A stretch of 38,303 nucleotides of DNA from Sphaerospermopsis aphanizomenoides BCCUSP55 (lineage in GTDB: Bacteria > Cyanobacteriota > Cyanobacteriia > Cyanobacteriales > Nostocaceae). The notes beneath the pieces are model-generated. The model was not told the DNA's origin. It did no database searches and saw only the letters and a program-made list of their open reading frames with translations. The translations under genes were made by a program, and so were the position numbers. Shown here one piece after another: positions 7,604 to 15,764 of this stretch. Positions within the stretch are counted from its first letter, which is position 1. Every line of letters begins with the position of its first letter. The DNA is taken from contig NZ_LUFH02000060.1 in the NCBI RefSeq assembly GCF_001586785.1, positions 1-38,303 on the forward strand, read 5' to 3'.

Positions 7604-9943
7604 ATGGAACACTGGCAATTTCTGATACAGAAACAGGGCGATCGCACTTGGCAAACCCTGGAATCGCCAACTCTGCAAATTTTAGCAGGTAAGTACAGAG
7701 TTTTGGCACGTTCACACCTGCTAAACACAGATGTAGAAGTACGGGTAACTCACTCCTCAATTCAGGAAGTACCACCAAAGCGGCGAATCTTTAAGCGTAT
7801 GCGTCGCACTAATGCAGATGGACTCATGGCAGTTATTCCCTTTACTGATCTTAAACAGGGAATTTGGGAGTTACGATGCTCCGGGGACTTGATGACGGAT
7901 ATGCTAGGTCAATCCTGGCAATATAGTCTACTGATTAAAGTCTTGCCCGAAGAAGTTACAGAGCGCCCATATCTGGGTGATAGTGGTCAATTTGACTCAG
8001 AACTTGAGGTAAAACTATTTCCCCACGATGAATCTGCCATTACTTCACTCCCCAGCCTTGACATCAATACTTTATTAACAGAAACAGAAGATATAATTAT
8101 TGATCAGCCTGTCAGTCCAGTCTTGTTCAAAGGTGAGACAGCAGAGCAGCTATTACAAAGCTTGATCGATTTAGCTTTACCCAACCCAGAATCCCCAGAG
8201 GAAGATCCAGCACTTGAGGACTTTGATTCAGTATCTCCACCTCCATTAATTCAGTTATATCTAGAACAGGACATCTATATTAGTCGTTGGGGAAAAACCT
8301 TAACATTAAATGGTGGTGTGAATCTAGCAGATCATCTGGAAGAGCAAAGATTATCTATCAGCAGCGTTAACCAGTTACAACTAGTTATTGAACTGCGATC
8401 GCCCCTAGAGTCAAATATCTTAACTCAATTTAGCCAGTCTTTACCAAATAAAATTCTACCTTTTACCTTCACTACCTCAATTGATATTCCGACTGAGTGT
8501 GAATCCAAATTAATCTTGGCAGAAATTAATTTATATGGTGCAGTTAATAATGAAGAAAGAATTCAACTTTTAGGTAGTCGCACTTTCACAATTACAGCTG
8601 ATGTCAGCGAATTACTGTCTGTCACCTTTCCCAAATCTAACACACCAGACCAATTAACGGAAAGCAACAAACCACCAGATCCAGTTAATGCTACCGACAC
8701 AGAAAAACCGATCAAGGTGAGTTTAGAACTTTTCAATGTGGCCAAAACTCCTAAATTAGCTCAGTTCCATATTTTAAAGCCCTCTGCAAACAAGCCTTTA
8801 CCACCACGAATTAAATCAGAAATTGTCTGGGATGGGGTTTCACCAGAACTACCGAAATTACCGCAAATTAACAAAAATCAAGTTGTAGAATCCCTATTAT
8901 CTGAAGGGGCTATTAAAAAAACTAGTAAAATCGCTCCTATTAATCTAGAAAAGTTAGTAATCAAACAAGTAAAAACTGGTTTTCCCTACTTAAAACGCTT
9001 AAAACCTGATTTAGAACTGGAACAAGAAACTCAAATCCAGCTTGCAAATTCTCCAGAAATTCAGTTAGCCAAGACAGAAAACACACTGGAATTATTACCC
9101 AGTTATGAAAGTGAAGATGAGTCTAGGGTTATGACGGAATTTCCTCTTTTAGATACTGAGGAATTAATCACAACAGATACTCCAGCCCAATCTCCTCTCA
9201 TTCAAAAATGGATGGAGAACCAAGGATACTTCTTACCTGAAGGTATCACTTTAGAATACCAAGATGATAGTAATGATCGTGATCAATCACACCCAGAGTC
9301 GGCTTTAACTCTGAGTACGGAAAATCAAGCCGTTGAAACCGAGTTATATTTAAGTTTAGATGCAGAAATAGAAGAACCAGAACAGGAGATTCCAGAACAT
9401 CTTCGTCTGGACTTAGATGAACCAACCCCAGAACAAGAACAACCTCAAAACATACCGTCGTGGTTGTCCCAAGAAATTGTTATGGACGATATATATATTA
9501 CCGACAGCCATGAGGATAAAAACCAGCCTCTTGCAGAACAGCAATCAGAACTAGTCAATTTATCACCAACACTGCCAAAATATTTACCAACGCCCCAACT
9601 ATTTCTACCCGGTGGTGAATTACTGGCGGGTACATCTATCAAATTACGTTTAGAACTGTCTGAAGTGGGGTCTGGATTAGCGATAAAGTTATGGGTTGAA
9701 GATTACCAAACTCGTGCTTTACTAGATGGTCCCCATCTGCTCAAAGACTTGCGACCTACACCTTGGGGAAATTGGGAAGCCATTACCCAACTAATTGTAC
9801 CCTTTGGATGCTTGGAAATCCTTGTCGGTGCGATCGCTCTCGATCTAACCAACCAGCAGGAAAGCCACAAGGTGACAACAGTCAAGACAGTTATTCCGCC
9901 TAACTTACCGAGTATGCAGCTAGATGAATTATTAGATTTGTAA
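7604..9943 (+). CDS. Large cyanobacterial protein of unknown function
   Basis: 779 residues from ATG 7604 (MEHWQFLIQKQGDRTWQTLESP). The N-terminal 130 residues look like a beta-rich domain (alternating hydrophobic pattern, 'GKYRVLARSHLLNTDVEVRVTH' and 'GIWELRCSGDLM'). A second beta-rich part (about 225-340) and a C-terminal one (about 665-765, 'LPGGELLAGTSIKLRLELSE', 'WGNWEAITQLIVPFGCLEILVGAI') suggest repeated immunoglobulin-like modules. Between them lie long acidic, Pro/Glu/Gln-rich linkers that are probably disordered. There is no signal peptide, membrane span or catalytic motif that I can see. The rather even codon use, HIP1 sites inside the gene and intact length suggest a resident gene. 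A scaffold or interaction role is only a guess. Confidence 0.85.
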   Translation: MEHWQFLIQKQGDRTWQTLESPTLQILAGKYRVLARSHLLNTDVEVRVTHSSIQEVPPKRRIFKRMRRTNADGLMAVIPFTDLKQGIWELRCSGDLMTDMLGQSWQYSLLIKVLPEEVTERPYLGDSGQFDSELEVKLFPHDESAITSLPSLDINTLLTETEDIIIDQPVSPVLFKGETAEQLLQSLIDLALPNPESPEEDPALEDFDSVSPPPLIQLYLEQDIYISRWGKTLTLNGGVNLADHLEEQRLSISSVNQLQLVIELRSPLESNILTQFSQSLPNKILPFTFTTSIDIPTECESKLILAEINLYGAVNNEERIQLLGSRTFTITADVSELLSVTFPKSNTPDQLTESNKPPDPVNATDTEKPIKVSLELFNVAKTPKLAQFHILKPSANKPLPPRIKSEIVWDGVSPELPKLPQINKNQVVESLLSEGAIKKTSKIAPINLEKLVIKQVKTGFPYLKRLKPDLELEQETQIQLANSPEIQLAKTENTLELLPSYESEDESRVMTEFPLLDTEELITTDTPAQSPLIQKWMENQGYFLPEGITLEYQDDSNDRDQSHPESALTLSTENQAVETELYLSLDAEIEEPEQEIPEHLRLDLDEPTPEQEQPQNIPSWLSQEIVMDDIYITDSHEDKNQPLAEQQSELVNLSPTLPKYLPTPQLFLPGGELLAGTSIKLRLELSEVGSGLAIKLWVEDYQTRALLDGPHLLKDLRPTPWGNWEAITQLIVPFGCLEILVGAIALDLTNQQESHKVTTVKTVIPPNLPSMQLDELLDL

Positions 9944-10040
9944 ACGCCACTGTTAAAAATCTTGAGAATTTGCAAAAATAGTCAGAATTTTGCAGTAAGC
10001 TCATTTTGAATTGTAGTGTGACTTCAAAGGATTCTTTACT

Positions 10041-10181
10041 ATGTCAGGCTCATTTTTGCCCTCCATCCTAGCTTATTCTTCATTCTTACCTTCCATCTTT
10101 GTTCCTTTAACTGGTCTGGTTTTACCAGCAACAGTTTTTGCGTTCTTATTTGTATACATTGAACGCGAAGATATCGCCTAA
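10041..10181 (+). CDS. psaI: Photosystem I subunit VIII (PsaI)
   Basis: 46-residue protein [20 protein letters not shown]... ending ...[12 protein letters not shown], too short for most gene callers. One hydrophobic span (about residues 15-38) and the C-terminal YIERED motif match cyanobacterial PsaI, which is also about 40 residues and helps hold PsaL and the PSI trimer or tetramer interface. ATG 10041 follows AAAGGATT at a usable distance. In many cyanobacteria psaI sits beside psaL; here no psaL is in the window, and the gene is convergent with psbEFLJ, sharing the spacer of heptamer repeats and the bidirectional terminator at 10364-10400. Confidence 0.93.
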   Translation: MSGSFLPSILAYSSFLPSIFVPLTGLVLPATVFAFLFVYIEREDIA

Positions 10182-10189
10182 TTACAAAA

Positions 10190-10259
10190 GGGTGTAGGGT
10201 GTAGGGTTTAGGGTTTAGGGTTTAGGGTTTAGGGTTTAGGGTTTAGGGTTTAGGGTTTA
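10190..10259. repeat. Heptanucleotide tandem repeat GGGTGTA x2 then GGGTTTA x8
   Basis: Two units GGGTGTA followed by eight perfect units GGGTTTA (10204-10259), directly after psaI. The unit is the same as the plant telomere repeat by coincidence. Perfect arrays like this are the short tandem repeats common in Nostocales and probably vary in copy number between strains. Confidence 0.95.
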
Positions 10260-10283
10260 AGAGAAATATACTCTTCCTCTCTT

Positions 10284-10350
10284 ACCTGTCACCTGTCACC
10301 TGTCACCCGTCACCTGTCACCTGTCACCTGTCACCTGTCACCTGTCACCT
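10284..10350. repeat. Heptanucleotide tandem repeat ACCTGTC, about nine and a half units
   Basis: A second, unrelated heptamer array separated by 24 bases from the first. One unit has a C for T (CACCCGT). The same unit in reverse complement appears at 12301-12325, upstream of rubredoxin's stop. Confidence 0.95.
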
Positions 10351-10363
10351 ACCTCCTTAACCT

Positions 10364-10400
10364 AAAAAACCGCCAATCTCATTGAGAAAGGCGGTTTTTT
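10364..10400. terminator. Bidirectional terminator between psaI and psbJ
   Basis: AAAAAACCGCC (10364-10374) pairs with GGCGGTTTTTT (10390-10400), and the loop itself holds TCTC/GAGA that extends the stem. A-tract on one side and T-tract on the other let it end transcripts from psbEFLJ (minus) and psaI (plus). Confidence 0.88.
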
Positions 10401-10439
10401 GATGTTTGTTTTTTAACAAAAATGCGGATCAGGTTAGAA

Positions 10440-10559
10440 CTACAAAGAAGAACCTAATCCGGCGTAGGCTCCATAAAAGAAAATACCTACAACAGTAATT
10501 ACACCTAAACCTGCGATTGTAGCGACAACCCACAGGGGAATTCTCCCACTTCCAGACAC
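10440..10559 (-). CDS. psbJ: Photosystem II protein J (PsbJ)
   Basis: 39 residues, (M)[18 protein letters not shown]... ending ...[11 protein letters not shown], with a single membrane span; matches PsbJ in length and in the conserved GRIPLW and [11 protein letters not shown] ends. It starts with GTG at 10559, preceded by a strong GGAGGA ribosome site seven bases away; no ATG is available. Last gene of psbEFLJ. PsbJ sits next to cytochrome b559 and influences electron flow from QA and plastoquinone exchange. Followed by the terminator at 10364-10400. Confidence 0.95.
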   Translation of the reverse strand: MSGSGRIPLWVVATIAGLGVITVVGIFFYGAYAGLGSSL

Positions 10560-10613
10560 AGTTTTCTCCTCCCTTAACAATAAGTCAACAGCAAATAGTA
10601 ACGACAGTCCCAG

Positions 10614-10733
10614 TTAGTTAAAGAAGTAACTGGAAAACAGAATCCCTAGAACGAAAATTAGTAAAAGTCCCAGGTACAAAGAAGTACGGTTTAATTCAAC
10701 AGGTTGTTGATTAGGATTAGGTGATCTTTCCAT
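10614..10733 (-). CDS. psbL: Photosystem II protein L (PsbL)
   Basis: 39 residues, [20 protein letters not shown]... ending ...LFSSYFFN, one membrane span. Motif [12 protein letters not shown] and the SSYFFN tail are diagnostic of PsbL, a subunit at the PSII dimer interface near the QA site. ATG 10733 with GGAGCAAG just upstream. Third gene of the operon, 9 bases after psbF and 54 bases before psbJ. Confidence 0.96.
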   Translation of the reverse strand: MERSPNPNQQPVELNRTSLYLGLLLIFVLGILFSSYFFN

Positions 10734-10742
10734 GACTTGCTC

Positions 10743-10880
10743 CTAGCGTTGAATAAACTGCATTGCGGCGATCGCGCCTAAAAAGAAGACAGTTGGCACA
10801 CCTAAAGTGTGAACTGCAAGCCATCTGACTGTAAAAATTGGATAAGTAACTGGTTGATTGATGTTATTGCCGCTGGCCAT
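10743..10880 (-). CDS. psbF: Cytochrome b559 beta subunit (PsbF)
   Basis: 45 residues with N-terminal [20 protein letters not shown], the heme-binding His24 in [14 protein letters not shown], and tail AAMQFIQR, all typical of PsbF. Together with PsbE it binds the heme of cytochrome b559 in the PSII reaction centre. A HIP1 octamer (GCGATCGC) lies within the coding sequence. Nine bases separate it from psbE. Confidence 0.97.
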   Translation of the reverse strand: MASGNNINQPVTYPIFTVRWLAVHTLGVPTVFFLGAIAAMQFIQR

Positions 10881-10889
10881 GATTTCAAA

Positions 10890-11138
10890 CTACTTTTGGA
10901 TAAATGTTTCTACTTGCTTTTTAGCTTCATAACGGTTGCTGACGATTGGCACTTCTTGCCGTACCTGAGTGAAATACTCATCAGGACGAGGAGTGCCGAA
11001 AACATCATAAGCCAAACCAGTGCTGACAAATAACCAACCAGCAACGAATAAAGCTGGAATGGTGATGCTGTGAATTACCCAGTAACGAATACTGGTAACA
11101 ATGTCCGAAAATGGACGCTCTCCAGTGGTACCTGACAT
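10890..11138 (-). CDS. psbE: Cytochrome b559 alpha subunit (PsbE)
   Basis: 82 residues, the standard length. [31 protein letters not shown] carries the heme ligand His23 at the start of the single membrane helix; the long lumenal tail ([15 protein letters not shown]...) is conserved. First gene of psbEFLJ, 100 bases downstream of ycf48 on the same strand, whose product acts in PSII assembly. Confidence 0.98.
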   Translation of the reverse strand: MSGTTGERPFSDIVTSIRYWVIHSITIPALFVAGWLFVSTGLAYDVFGTPRPDEYFTQVRQEVPIVSNRYEAKKQVETFIQK

Positions 11139-11238
11139 TTAAATGACTACCTTTGCAAAAACTATTATTGAGTCTATTATCCTACAAAGTTTAGAAAGAG
11201 TTACAAGTTGCAACGTTCTTCTCAGAAAAGGTTATCAC

Positions 11239-12261
11239 CTAAGCGGCCTCTGGTTGAGAACTTGCTTCGGCATTAGGATTATATTTGAGCAAAACGCCGT
11301 GATCACCAATGATAAAACCTTGATCGGGGCTAAAAAATACAATCTTGTACAAATTAGCCGCTACACTTTCCACATCCCGGTCTTTTTTCCAGGTCTGACC
11401 ACCATCCGTACTGCGTAGCAAGTTCCCGCTACCACCACCAATCCAGATTTCATCTGGTGTCCGATATGCTAAATCTAGTAAACCCCAACTCGTAGACAAC
11501 TCTGGATATTCTACATCTAGCCATTCATCAGGTTTAGTCAAATCACTAAATTGAACTTGACCTCCCCGTGCTAACAACCACAACTGGCCATTATCAGCAA
11601 AACCCATATTTTCTAACCGCCGAGAACTTAGACGGTTATGGGGTTCCCAAGCATTTTCTCCAGGTTCCCACACTGAATAAAAGCTGCCTTTAGCAGAAAC
11701 AGCAATATATCTACCATCACTGGCACGATCCAAGTTACGCACCACACCAACAGCCGCTTCTACCTGTGCTTTCCAATTTTGACCACCATCTGTGGTTTTA
11801 TAGATAGCTCCCACATCAGTAGCCATTTCCGCTGTATTTTCACCCAGTGCTGTTACTAAAATTGGGCTACCAGGTAATTTTTGACTCAAGGGTAAGCTAG
11901 ACCAAGATTTACCACCATCAGTAGTATGTAACAACACTGAAGGCTCTCCCACTATCCAGCCTTCTTTACCTGCAAAACTGACAGAGTCAAATCGAGATTT
12001 TGGCTCATCAACTGCCAATTTTAGCGATTGCCAAGTATTTCCACCATCATTAGTTTCTAGCAGGGTAGCATTGCTACCAACTAAATAACCATGTTTGGGG
12101 TTATCAGTAAAAGCAATATCAAACAGTTTTTCCTCTGTTGGCACACTGATAACTTGCCAGGGATTAAAGCTTGTAGAGGGAACTTTACTACAGCCGATAC
12201 AGGCTAGGATTACTATGAATGCGGCAAATATTCCTTGCCACTTTTTTACAATTGAATGCAT
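11239..12261 (-). CDS. ycf48: Photosystem II assembly factor Ycf48 (HCF136 homologue)
   Basis: 340 residues. The N-terminus is a lipoprotein-type signal peptide (hydrophobic 10-20, then CIGC with the likely lipidated Cys24). The rest is a seven-bladed beta propeller with repeated Asp-box-like strings: LLETNDGGNTWQSL, LLHTTDGGKSWSSL, IYKTTDGGQNWKA, LLRSTDGGQTWKK. Ycf48 binds precursor D1 and takes part in early PSII reaction-centre assembly on the lumenal side. It sits between rubA and psbEFLJ, the order common in cyanobacteria, which ties it to PSII biogenesis. Confidence 0.96.
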   Translation of the reverse strand: MHSIVKKWQGIFAAFIVILACIGCSKVPSTSFNPWQVISVPTEEKLFDIAFTDNPKHGYLVGSNATLLETNDGGNTWQSLKLAVDEPKSRFDSVSFAGKEGWIVGEPSVLLHTTDGGKSWSSLPLSQKLPGSPILVTALGENTAEMATDVGAIYKTTDGGQNWKAQVEAAVGVVRNLDRASDGRYIAVSAKGSFYSVWEPGENAWEPHNRLSSRRLENMGFADNGQLWLLARGGQVQFSDLTKPDEWLDVEYPELSTSWGLLDLAYRTPDEIWIGGGSGNLLRSTDGGQTWKKDRDVESVAANLYKIVFFSPDQGFIIGDHGVLLKYNPNAEASSQPEAA

Positions 12262-12300
12262 CAGTATTTTTTAGTGTTTATCGAAATTTGAATTAAGGGA

Positions 12301-12325
12301 ACAGGCGACAGGTGACAGGTGACAG
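12301..12325. repeat. Short heptamer repeat (GACAGGT)
   Basis: About three and a half units between rubA and ycf48, the reverse complement of the array at 10284-10350. Confidence 0.85.
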
Positions 12326-12383
12326 TCAATAGGGAATAAATAATTTTTTATTCTCTCCATCTCCCCATCTCCCCAAGGGGGTT

Positions 12384-12728
12384 TTATTGTAAGCCGTAAA
12401 GACTGATAAAAAACAAGAATCCAAGGGCTAAAGCGCCAAATATTAAGATGTTCTTTTGGGCTGGTGTCAGTTTATTTACACCCAAGCCGTAACTTAAGTT
12501 TTCTGTGAAACCAGATGCTGTACCCGCAGGACCTATGTTAGCAAAAGCTACCTTTTTGGCTGTACATACTGGACAACGCCAATTTATAGGTAGTTCTGAA
12601 AACAATGTCCCAGCAGGAATATCATGGCTGTCGTCTCCCTTTTCAGGTTCATAAACATAACCGCAAGAGCGACACTCATACCTATCTAACACAGGAGTTT
12701 CAATAGCTTGTTCAGCTTGTTCGCTCAT
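12384..12728 (-). CDS. rubA: Membrane-anchored rubredoxin (RubA)
   Basis: 114 residues. Iron ligands are Cys19/Cys22 (YECRSCGYVY) and Cys52/Cys55 (WRCPVCTAKK). Unlike free bacterial rubredoxins it has a linker and a C-terminal membrane span (about 93-113), the form found in cyanobacteria, algae and plants, where it is needed for accumulation of photosystem II (and affects PSI). ATG at 12728. First gene of rubA-ycf48-psbEFLJ, transcribed away from ndhC; the divergent spacer of about 155 bases up to the group II intron should hold both promoters. Confidence 0.96.
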   Translation of the reverse strand: MSEQAEQAIETPVLDRYECRSCGYVYEPEKGDDSHDIPAGTLFSELPINWRCPVCTAKKVAFANIGPAGTASGFTENLSYGLGVNKLTPAQKNILIFGALALGFLFFISLYGLQ

Positions 12729-13207
12729 GGCTAAAGCCTCTCAGATGGAAATCTTAAAGATACGTTAAAAATTATGACATAATTGTTAGACTTTTCTATC
12801 ATTCCCAAAACTGAATCAAATACACTCAGCCCGTCTGTTTCCCAGATTCCAGAAAACCCTAAAAGATATAATGTAAAAGAAAGTGTGCGATTCGATGTCG
12901 CACGTAATGAGTTAAATATCCTTACTGGATAAGGTTTTTAAGCAATAGAATGCACCGAAGTCCGAAGGATATTTACGAGCAAGTGTCCAATGCTTGTCCT
13001 CATCTCTTAGGGGCAAAGTAAGCAATTACCTTGTCTCAAAGCTAAAGAGAAAAGCCCAACCATCCTGATAACCACATTTGGGGGGAGGCAAGAGGAAGAT
13101 TGGTAAGGTAAATGAAAATGAACTCTCATTGAGGTTTCGTTAACATCAGGCTGCTCGTAAGTGGCTAGTACCAATCAACTGGTACAACGACAGTGTTGGG
13201 AAAAAGA

Positions 13208-13231
13208 GTAAGAAGACACTTTCCTTCTTAC
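13208..13231 (+). ncRNA. Intron domain I hairpin carrying EBS1
   Basis: Eight-bp perfect stem with loop ACACTTTC. Bases 13218-13223 (ACTTTC) pair with 5' exon bases 12879-12884 (GAAAGT). Confidence 0.75.
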
Positions 13232-13510
13232 CAAAAAGACATTGATCCTGCTCGTGTCAATGTTAGGACACCAAAAATTCCCCGGAATAGAGAGAGTACC
13301 TAACCCAATCGCATCTCATGCGTGTGGAACGAAGTAACCCCAATGGGGTCTAGCGGCTAGACCTAAGTCGCTAGTAAGGAAGGAGTAATTCAACCTGAAT
13401 TCCCTAGTGGGAAAAAGATGCCATAAAAAGCGAAAGCTGTCTGCCGAAAGGCAACGGGAATAAATAACCGGACAGATAGGGTAATACCCAACCCGAAAGG
13501 GTGCTGACGT

Positions 13511-15268
13511 ATGGCAGGTGAGTCTCTTGAACTTCAATGTAAAATTACCGAACTCAAAAGGAAAAGTTGGATGCAATCCGTGAGGAATGCGAACGTAACT
13601 GAGAGAACTACCCAATGGAATCGTGTCAACTGGCGCAAAGTCAACAAGGTAGTTAGGCGATTGAGACAAAGAATTTTCAAGGCTACAAGGTCTGGGAAGT
13701 TGAAATTGGTTCGCAACCTGCAAAGGTTGCTAATGAGAAGTTACTCAAACATCCTTGTATCAATAAGGAAAGTAACACAAATCAACCAAGGCAAAAACAC
13801 CCCTGGAGTAGACAAGCTGGTAGTAAAAACACCAGCAGCCAGAGGATTGTTGGTAGACATACTAACAAAATTCATCCCCTGGAAACCCTACCTCACTAGG
13901 AGAGTGTATATCCCCAAAGCTAATGGCAAGAAACGTCCACTAGGAATACCTAGCATAATAGACCGCTGTCTACAGGCGATTGTAAAAAACGCACTGGAAC
14001 CATACTGGGAATCCAAATTTGAAGGCAGTAGCTATGGTTTCCGACCAGGCAGAAGCGCCCATGACGCAATAGGAAAAATTTACCTAATTGCTCGTTCTAA
14101 CAAGACGAAAAAATGGATAGTGGATGCTGATATAAAAGGATGTTTTGATAATATTGCCCATGAACCCCTAATGAAAACCATAGGAAATTTCCCTGCAAAG
14201 AAATTAATTCACCTATGGTTAAAAGCTGGGTACGTGGACAAAGGAGCTTTTTACGAAACCGAAAAGGGAACCCCCCAAGGTGGAATAATTAGCCCACTTC
14301 TAGCCAATATAGCCTTGCATGGACTGGAAAAGGCACTAGGCATAAAATACGACAATAGAGGTCAATTAATTAGTAAACGCGCTATTGTCCGATATGCCGA
14401 CGATTTTGTAGTATTCTGCCAAACAAAAGATGACGCAGAACAATCAGTAGAAATTCTGAAGAATTGGATGAAAGACAGAGGACTTACCCTCTCTGATGAG
14501 AAAACAAAAATCGTCCACCTAACAAAAGGTTTTGATTTTCTTGGATTCAATGTCAGACACTACCCAGTATCCAACACTAAAACAGGATTCAAAGTGCTGA
14601 TAAAACCCAGTCAAAAAACCATGCAAAACGTGCGGAATAAACTCAGACAAGTATGGCTGGAAAACAAAAGCCGGAACGTTGACTATCTGATAGATCAACT
14701 AAACCCCATTATTAGGGGAATAGCTAACTATCTCCGCATAGGGGTTTCTTCAGAAACATTCAGCAAATTGGATAGCTGGATGTATACCAGGGAGAAAAGA
14801 TACACCAAAAGAATGCACCCAAACAAATCAGACAAGTGGCGGGAGAAGAGATATTGGGGAAGATTAAACCTAGACAGGATGGATAACTGGGTCTTTGGTA
14901 ACAAAGAGTCCGGTAAAGTCTTGTTAAAATTCAGTTGGTTCAATATAGAGAGACACACTCTAGTTAAGGGTACATCTTCACCCGATGACCCAGAACTCAG
15001 AAAATACTGGGTAGAAAGAGAAAAGAATAAATCCAAAACTCTAGAACCTAGTAATCAAAAGATAGCAAAAAAACAGGACTATCTATGCCCTGTGTGTCAT
15101 GAATCTCTATTTAATGGTGAAACTCTTCACAGACACCACGTCACTCCCCGATACCAGAAAGGCAAAAATAACCTTGCCAATCTACAGTTAGTGCATTACT
15201 ACTGCCATCAACAAATCCATTCCATTAAAGTAAAATACTCTTCTCCACCAGAAGAAGTATTAATCTAA
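13511..15268 (+). CDS. ltrA: Group II intron-encoded protein: reverse transcriptase, maturase, HNH endonuclease
   Basis: 585 residues from ATG 13511. Reverse transcriptase blocks in order: RT1-2 around NTPGVDK (96-102) and RVYIPKANGKKRPLGIPSI (131-149), FRPGRSAHDAI (177-187), DADIKGCFDNI (205-215), GTPQGGIISPLLANI (253-267), and the catalytic YADD at 295-298, followed by FLGF (343-346). The thumb/maturase (X) domain follows (about 380-480). The C-terminal HNH domain has CPVC at 526-529, LHRHHVTPR (539-547) and C565/H566/H570. It helps splice the intron RNA and can mobilise it to empty sites. No frameshift or missing catalytic residue. Confidence 0.95.
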   Translation: MAGESLELQCKITELKRKSWMQSVRNANVTERTTQWNRVNWRKVNKVVRRLRQRIFKATRSGKLKLVRNLQRLLMRSYSNILVSIRKVTQINQGKNTPGVDKLVVKTPAARGLLVDILTKFIPWKPYLTRRVYIPKANGKKRPLGIPSIIDRCLQAIVKNALEPYWESKFEGSSYGFRPGRSAHDAIGKIYLIARSNKTKKWIVDADIKGCFDNIAHEPLMKTIGNFPAKKLIHLWLKAGYVDKGAFYETEKGTPQGGIISPLLANIALHGLEKALGIKYDNRGQLISKRAIVRYADDFVVFCQTKDDAEQSVEILKNWMKDRGLTLSDEKTKIVHLTKGFDFLGFNVRHYPVSNTKTGFKVLIKPSQKTMQNVRNKLRQVWLENKSRNVDYLIDQLNPIIRGIANYLRIGVSSETFSKLDSWMYTREKRYTKRMHPNKSDKWREKRYWGRLNLDRMDNWVFGNKESGKVLLKFSWFNIERHTLVKGTSSPDDPELRKYWVEREKNKSKTLEPSNQKIAKKQDYLCPVCHESLFNGETLHRHHVTPRYQKGKNNLANLQLVHYYCHQQIHSIKVKYSSPPEEVLI

Positions 15269-15288
15269 AAGTAGCACTTGACTTGCTT

Positions 15289-15322
15289 GAGCCGTGTACT
15301 TGGAAACTTGTACGCACGGTTC
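15289..15322 (+). ncRNA. Group II intron domain V
   Basis: GAGCCGTGTACTTGGAAACT... to ...GCACGGTTC folds into the conserved domain V hairpin with a GAAA-type loop and the AGC catalytic triad at its base. Confidence 0.88.
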
Positions 15323-15401
15323 TGAGGGGGGAAGGGAGCAGAAATGCTCCTGACCTACCCGATCACAGCCTTATTTTCACCATAATCGGTACATATCTAT
15401 T

Positions 15402-15764
15402 GTGTTTGTCCTCAGCGGTTACGAGTATCTTCTTGGCTTCTTTATCCTCTGTAGCCTAGTACCAGCCCTGGCGCTTTCAGCGTCCAAGCTTCTTAGACCT
15501 AGTAGCTACAGTCCAGAACGACGCACCACTTATGAGTCCGGCATGGAACCCATCGGGGGAGCCTGGATTCAGTTCAACATTCGCTACTATATGTTTGCCT
15601 TAGTCTTTGTTGTTTTTGACGTGGAAACTGTGTTCTTGTACCCTTGGGCAGTAGCTTTTCATCGTCTAGGCTTATTGGCATTTATTGAAGCGTTAATTTT
15701 TATTGCGATTCTTGTAGTCGCTTTAGTTTACGCATGGCGTAAAGGAGCTTTGGAATGGTCTTGA
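15402..15764 (+). CDS. ndhC: NAD(P)H dehydrogenase-like (NDH-1) subunit NdhC
   Basis: 120 residues, (M)[18 protein letters not shown]..., with three membrane spans and the strongly conserved [17 protein letters not shown] (39-55) and [15 protein letters not shown]. NdhC is the membrane subunit (NuoA-type) of thylakoid NDH-1, which takes electrons from ferredoxin for cyclic flow and CO2 uptake. Start is GTG at 15402; no ribosome site is obvious. The 3' end of the group II intron is only 38 bases upstream, so the intron lies in the leader of this operon. Overlaps ndhK by 10 bases. Confidence 0.97.
   Translation: MFVLSGYEYLLGFFILCSLVPALALSASKLLRPSSYSPERRTTYESGMEPIGGAWIQFNIRYYMFALVFVVFDVETVFLYPWAVAFHRLGLLAFIEALIFIAILVVALVYAWRKGALEWS

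Larger units (their letters stand above)
12885..15363 (+). mobile_element. Group II intron with encoded RT-maturase-HNH protein, in the ndhC leader
   Basis: 5' end GTGCG at 12885, starting a hairpin GTGCGA/TCGCAC. A perfect stem GTAAGAAG/CTTCTTAC (13208-13231) displays the loop ACACTTTC; ACTTTC (EBS1) is complementary to the last six exon bases GAAAGT (12879-12884), fixing the 5' splice site. The ORF is in domain IV. Domain V is 15289-15322 (GAGCCGTG...GCACGGTTC, with the AGC triad) and domain VI follows to ACCTACCCGAT at about 15363. The 3' boundary is set by the usual AY ending and could be 15366. Length about 2.48 kb, on the coding strand of ndhCKJ, so it must be spliced from, or tolerated in, that 5' leader. 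All parts look intact. Confidence 0.92.

Noticed and set aside
10204-10259. Telomere-like GGGTTTA array as a sign of a linear replicon end or eukaryotic DNA
   Set aside because: It is internal, flanked by standard cyanobacterial genes, and neighbours another heptamer array. Heptamer repeats are common in Nostocales.
10284-10350. CRISPR array
   Set aside because: The repeat unit is 7 bases with no spacers. No cas genes or 25-40-base repeat-spacer pattern occur anywhere in the window.
10809-11418. Plus-strand ORFs across psbF, psbE and ycf48
   Set aside because: They overlap well-identified minus-strand genes in another frame and have no homology signal.
13316-13723. ORF on the minus strand inside the group II intron
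   Set aside because: Lies in structured intron RNA domains I-IV; apparent coding is by chance.
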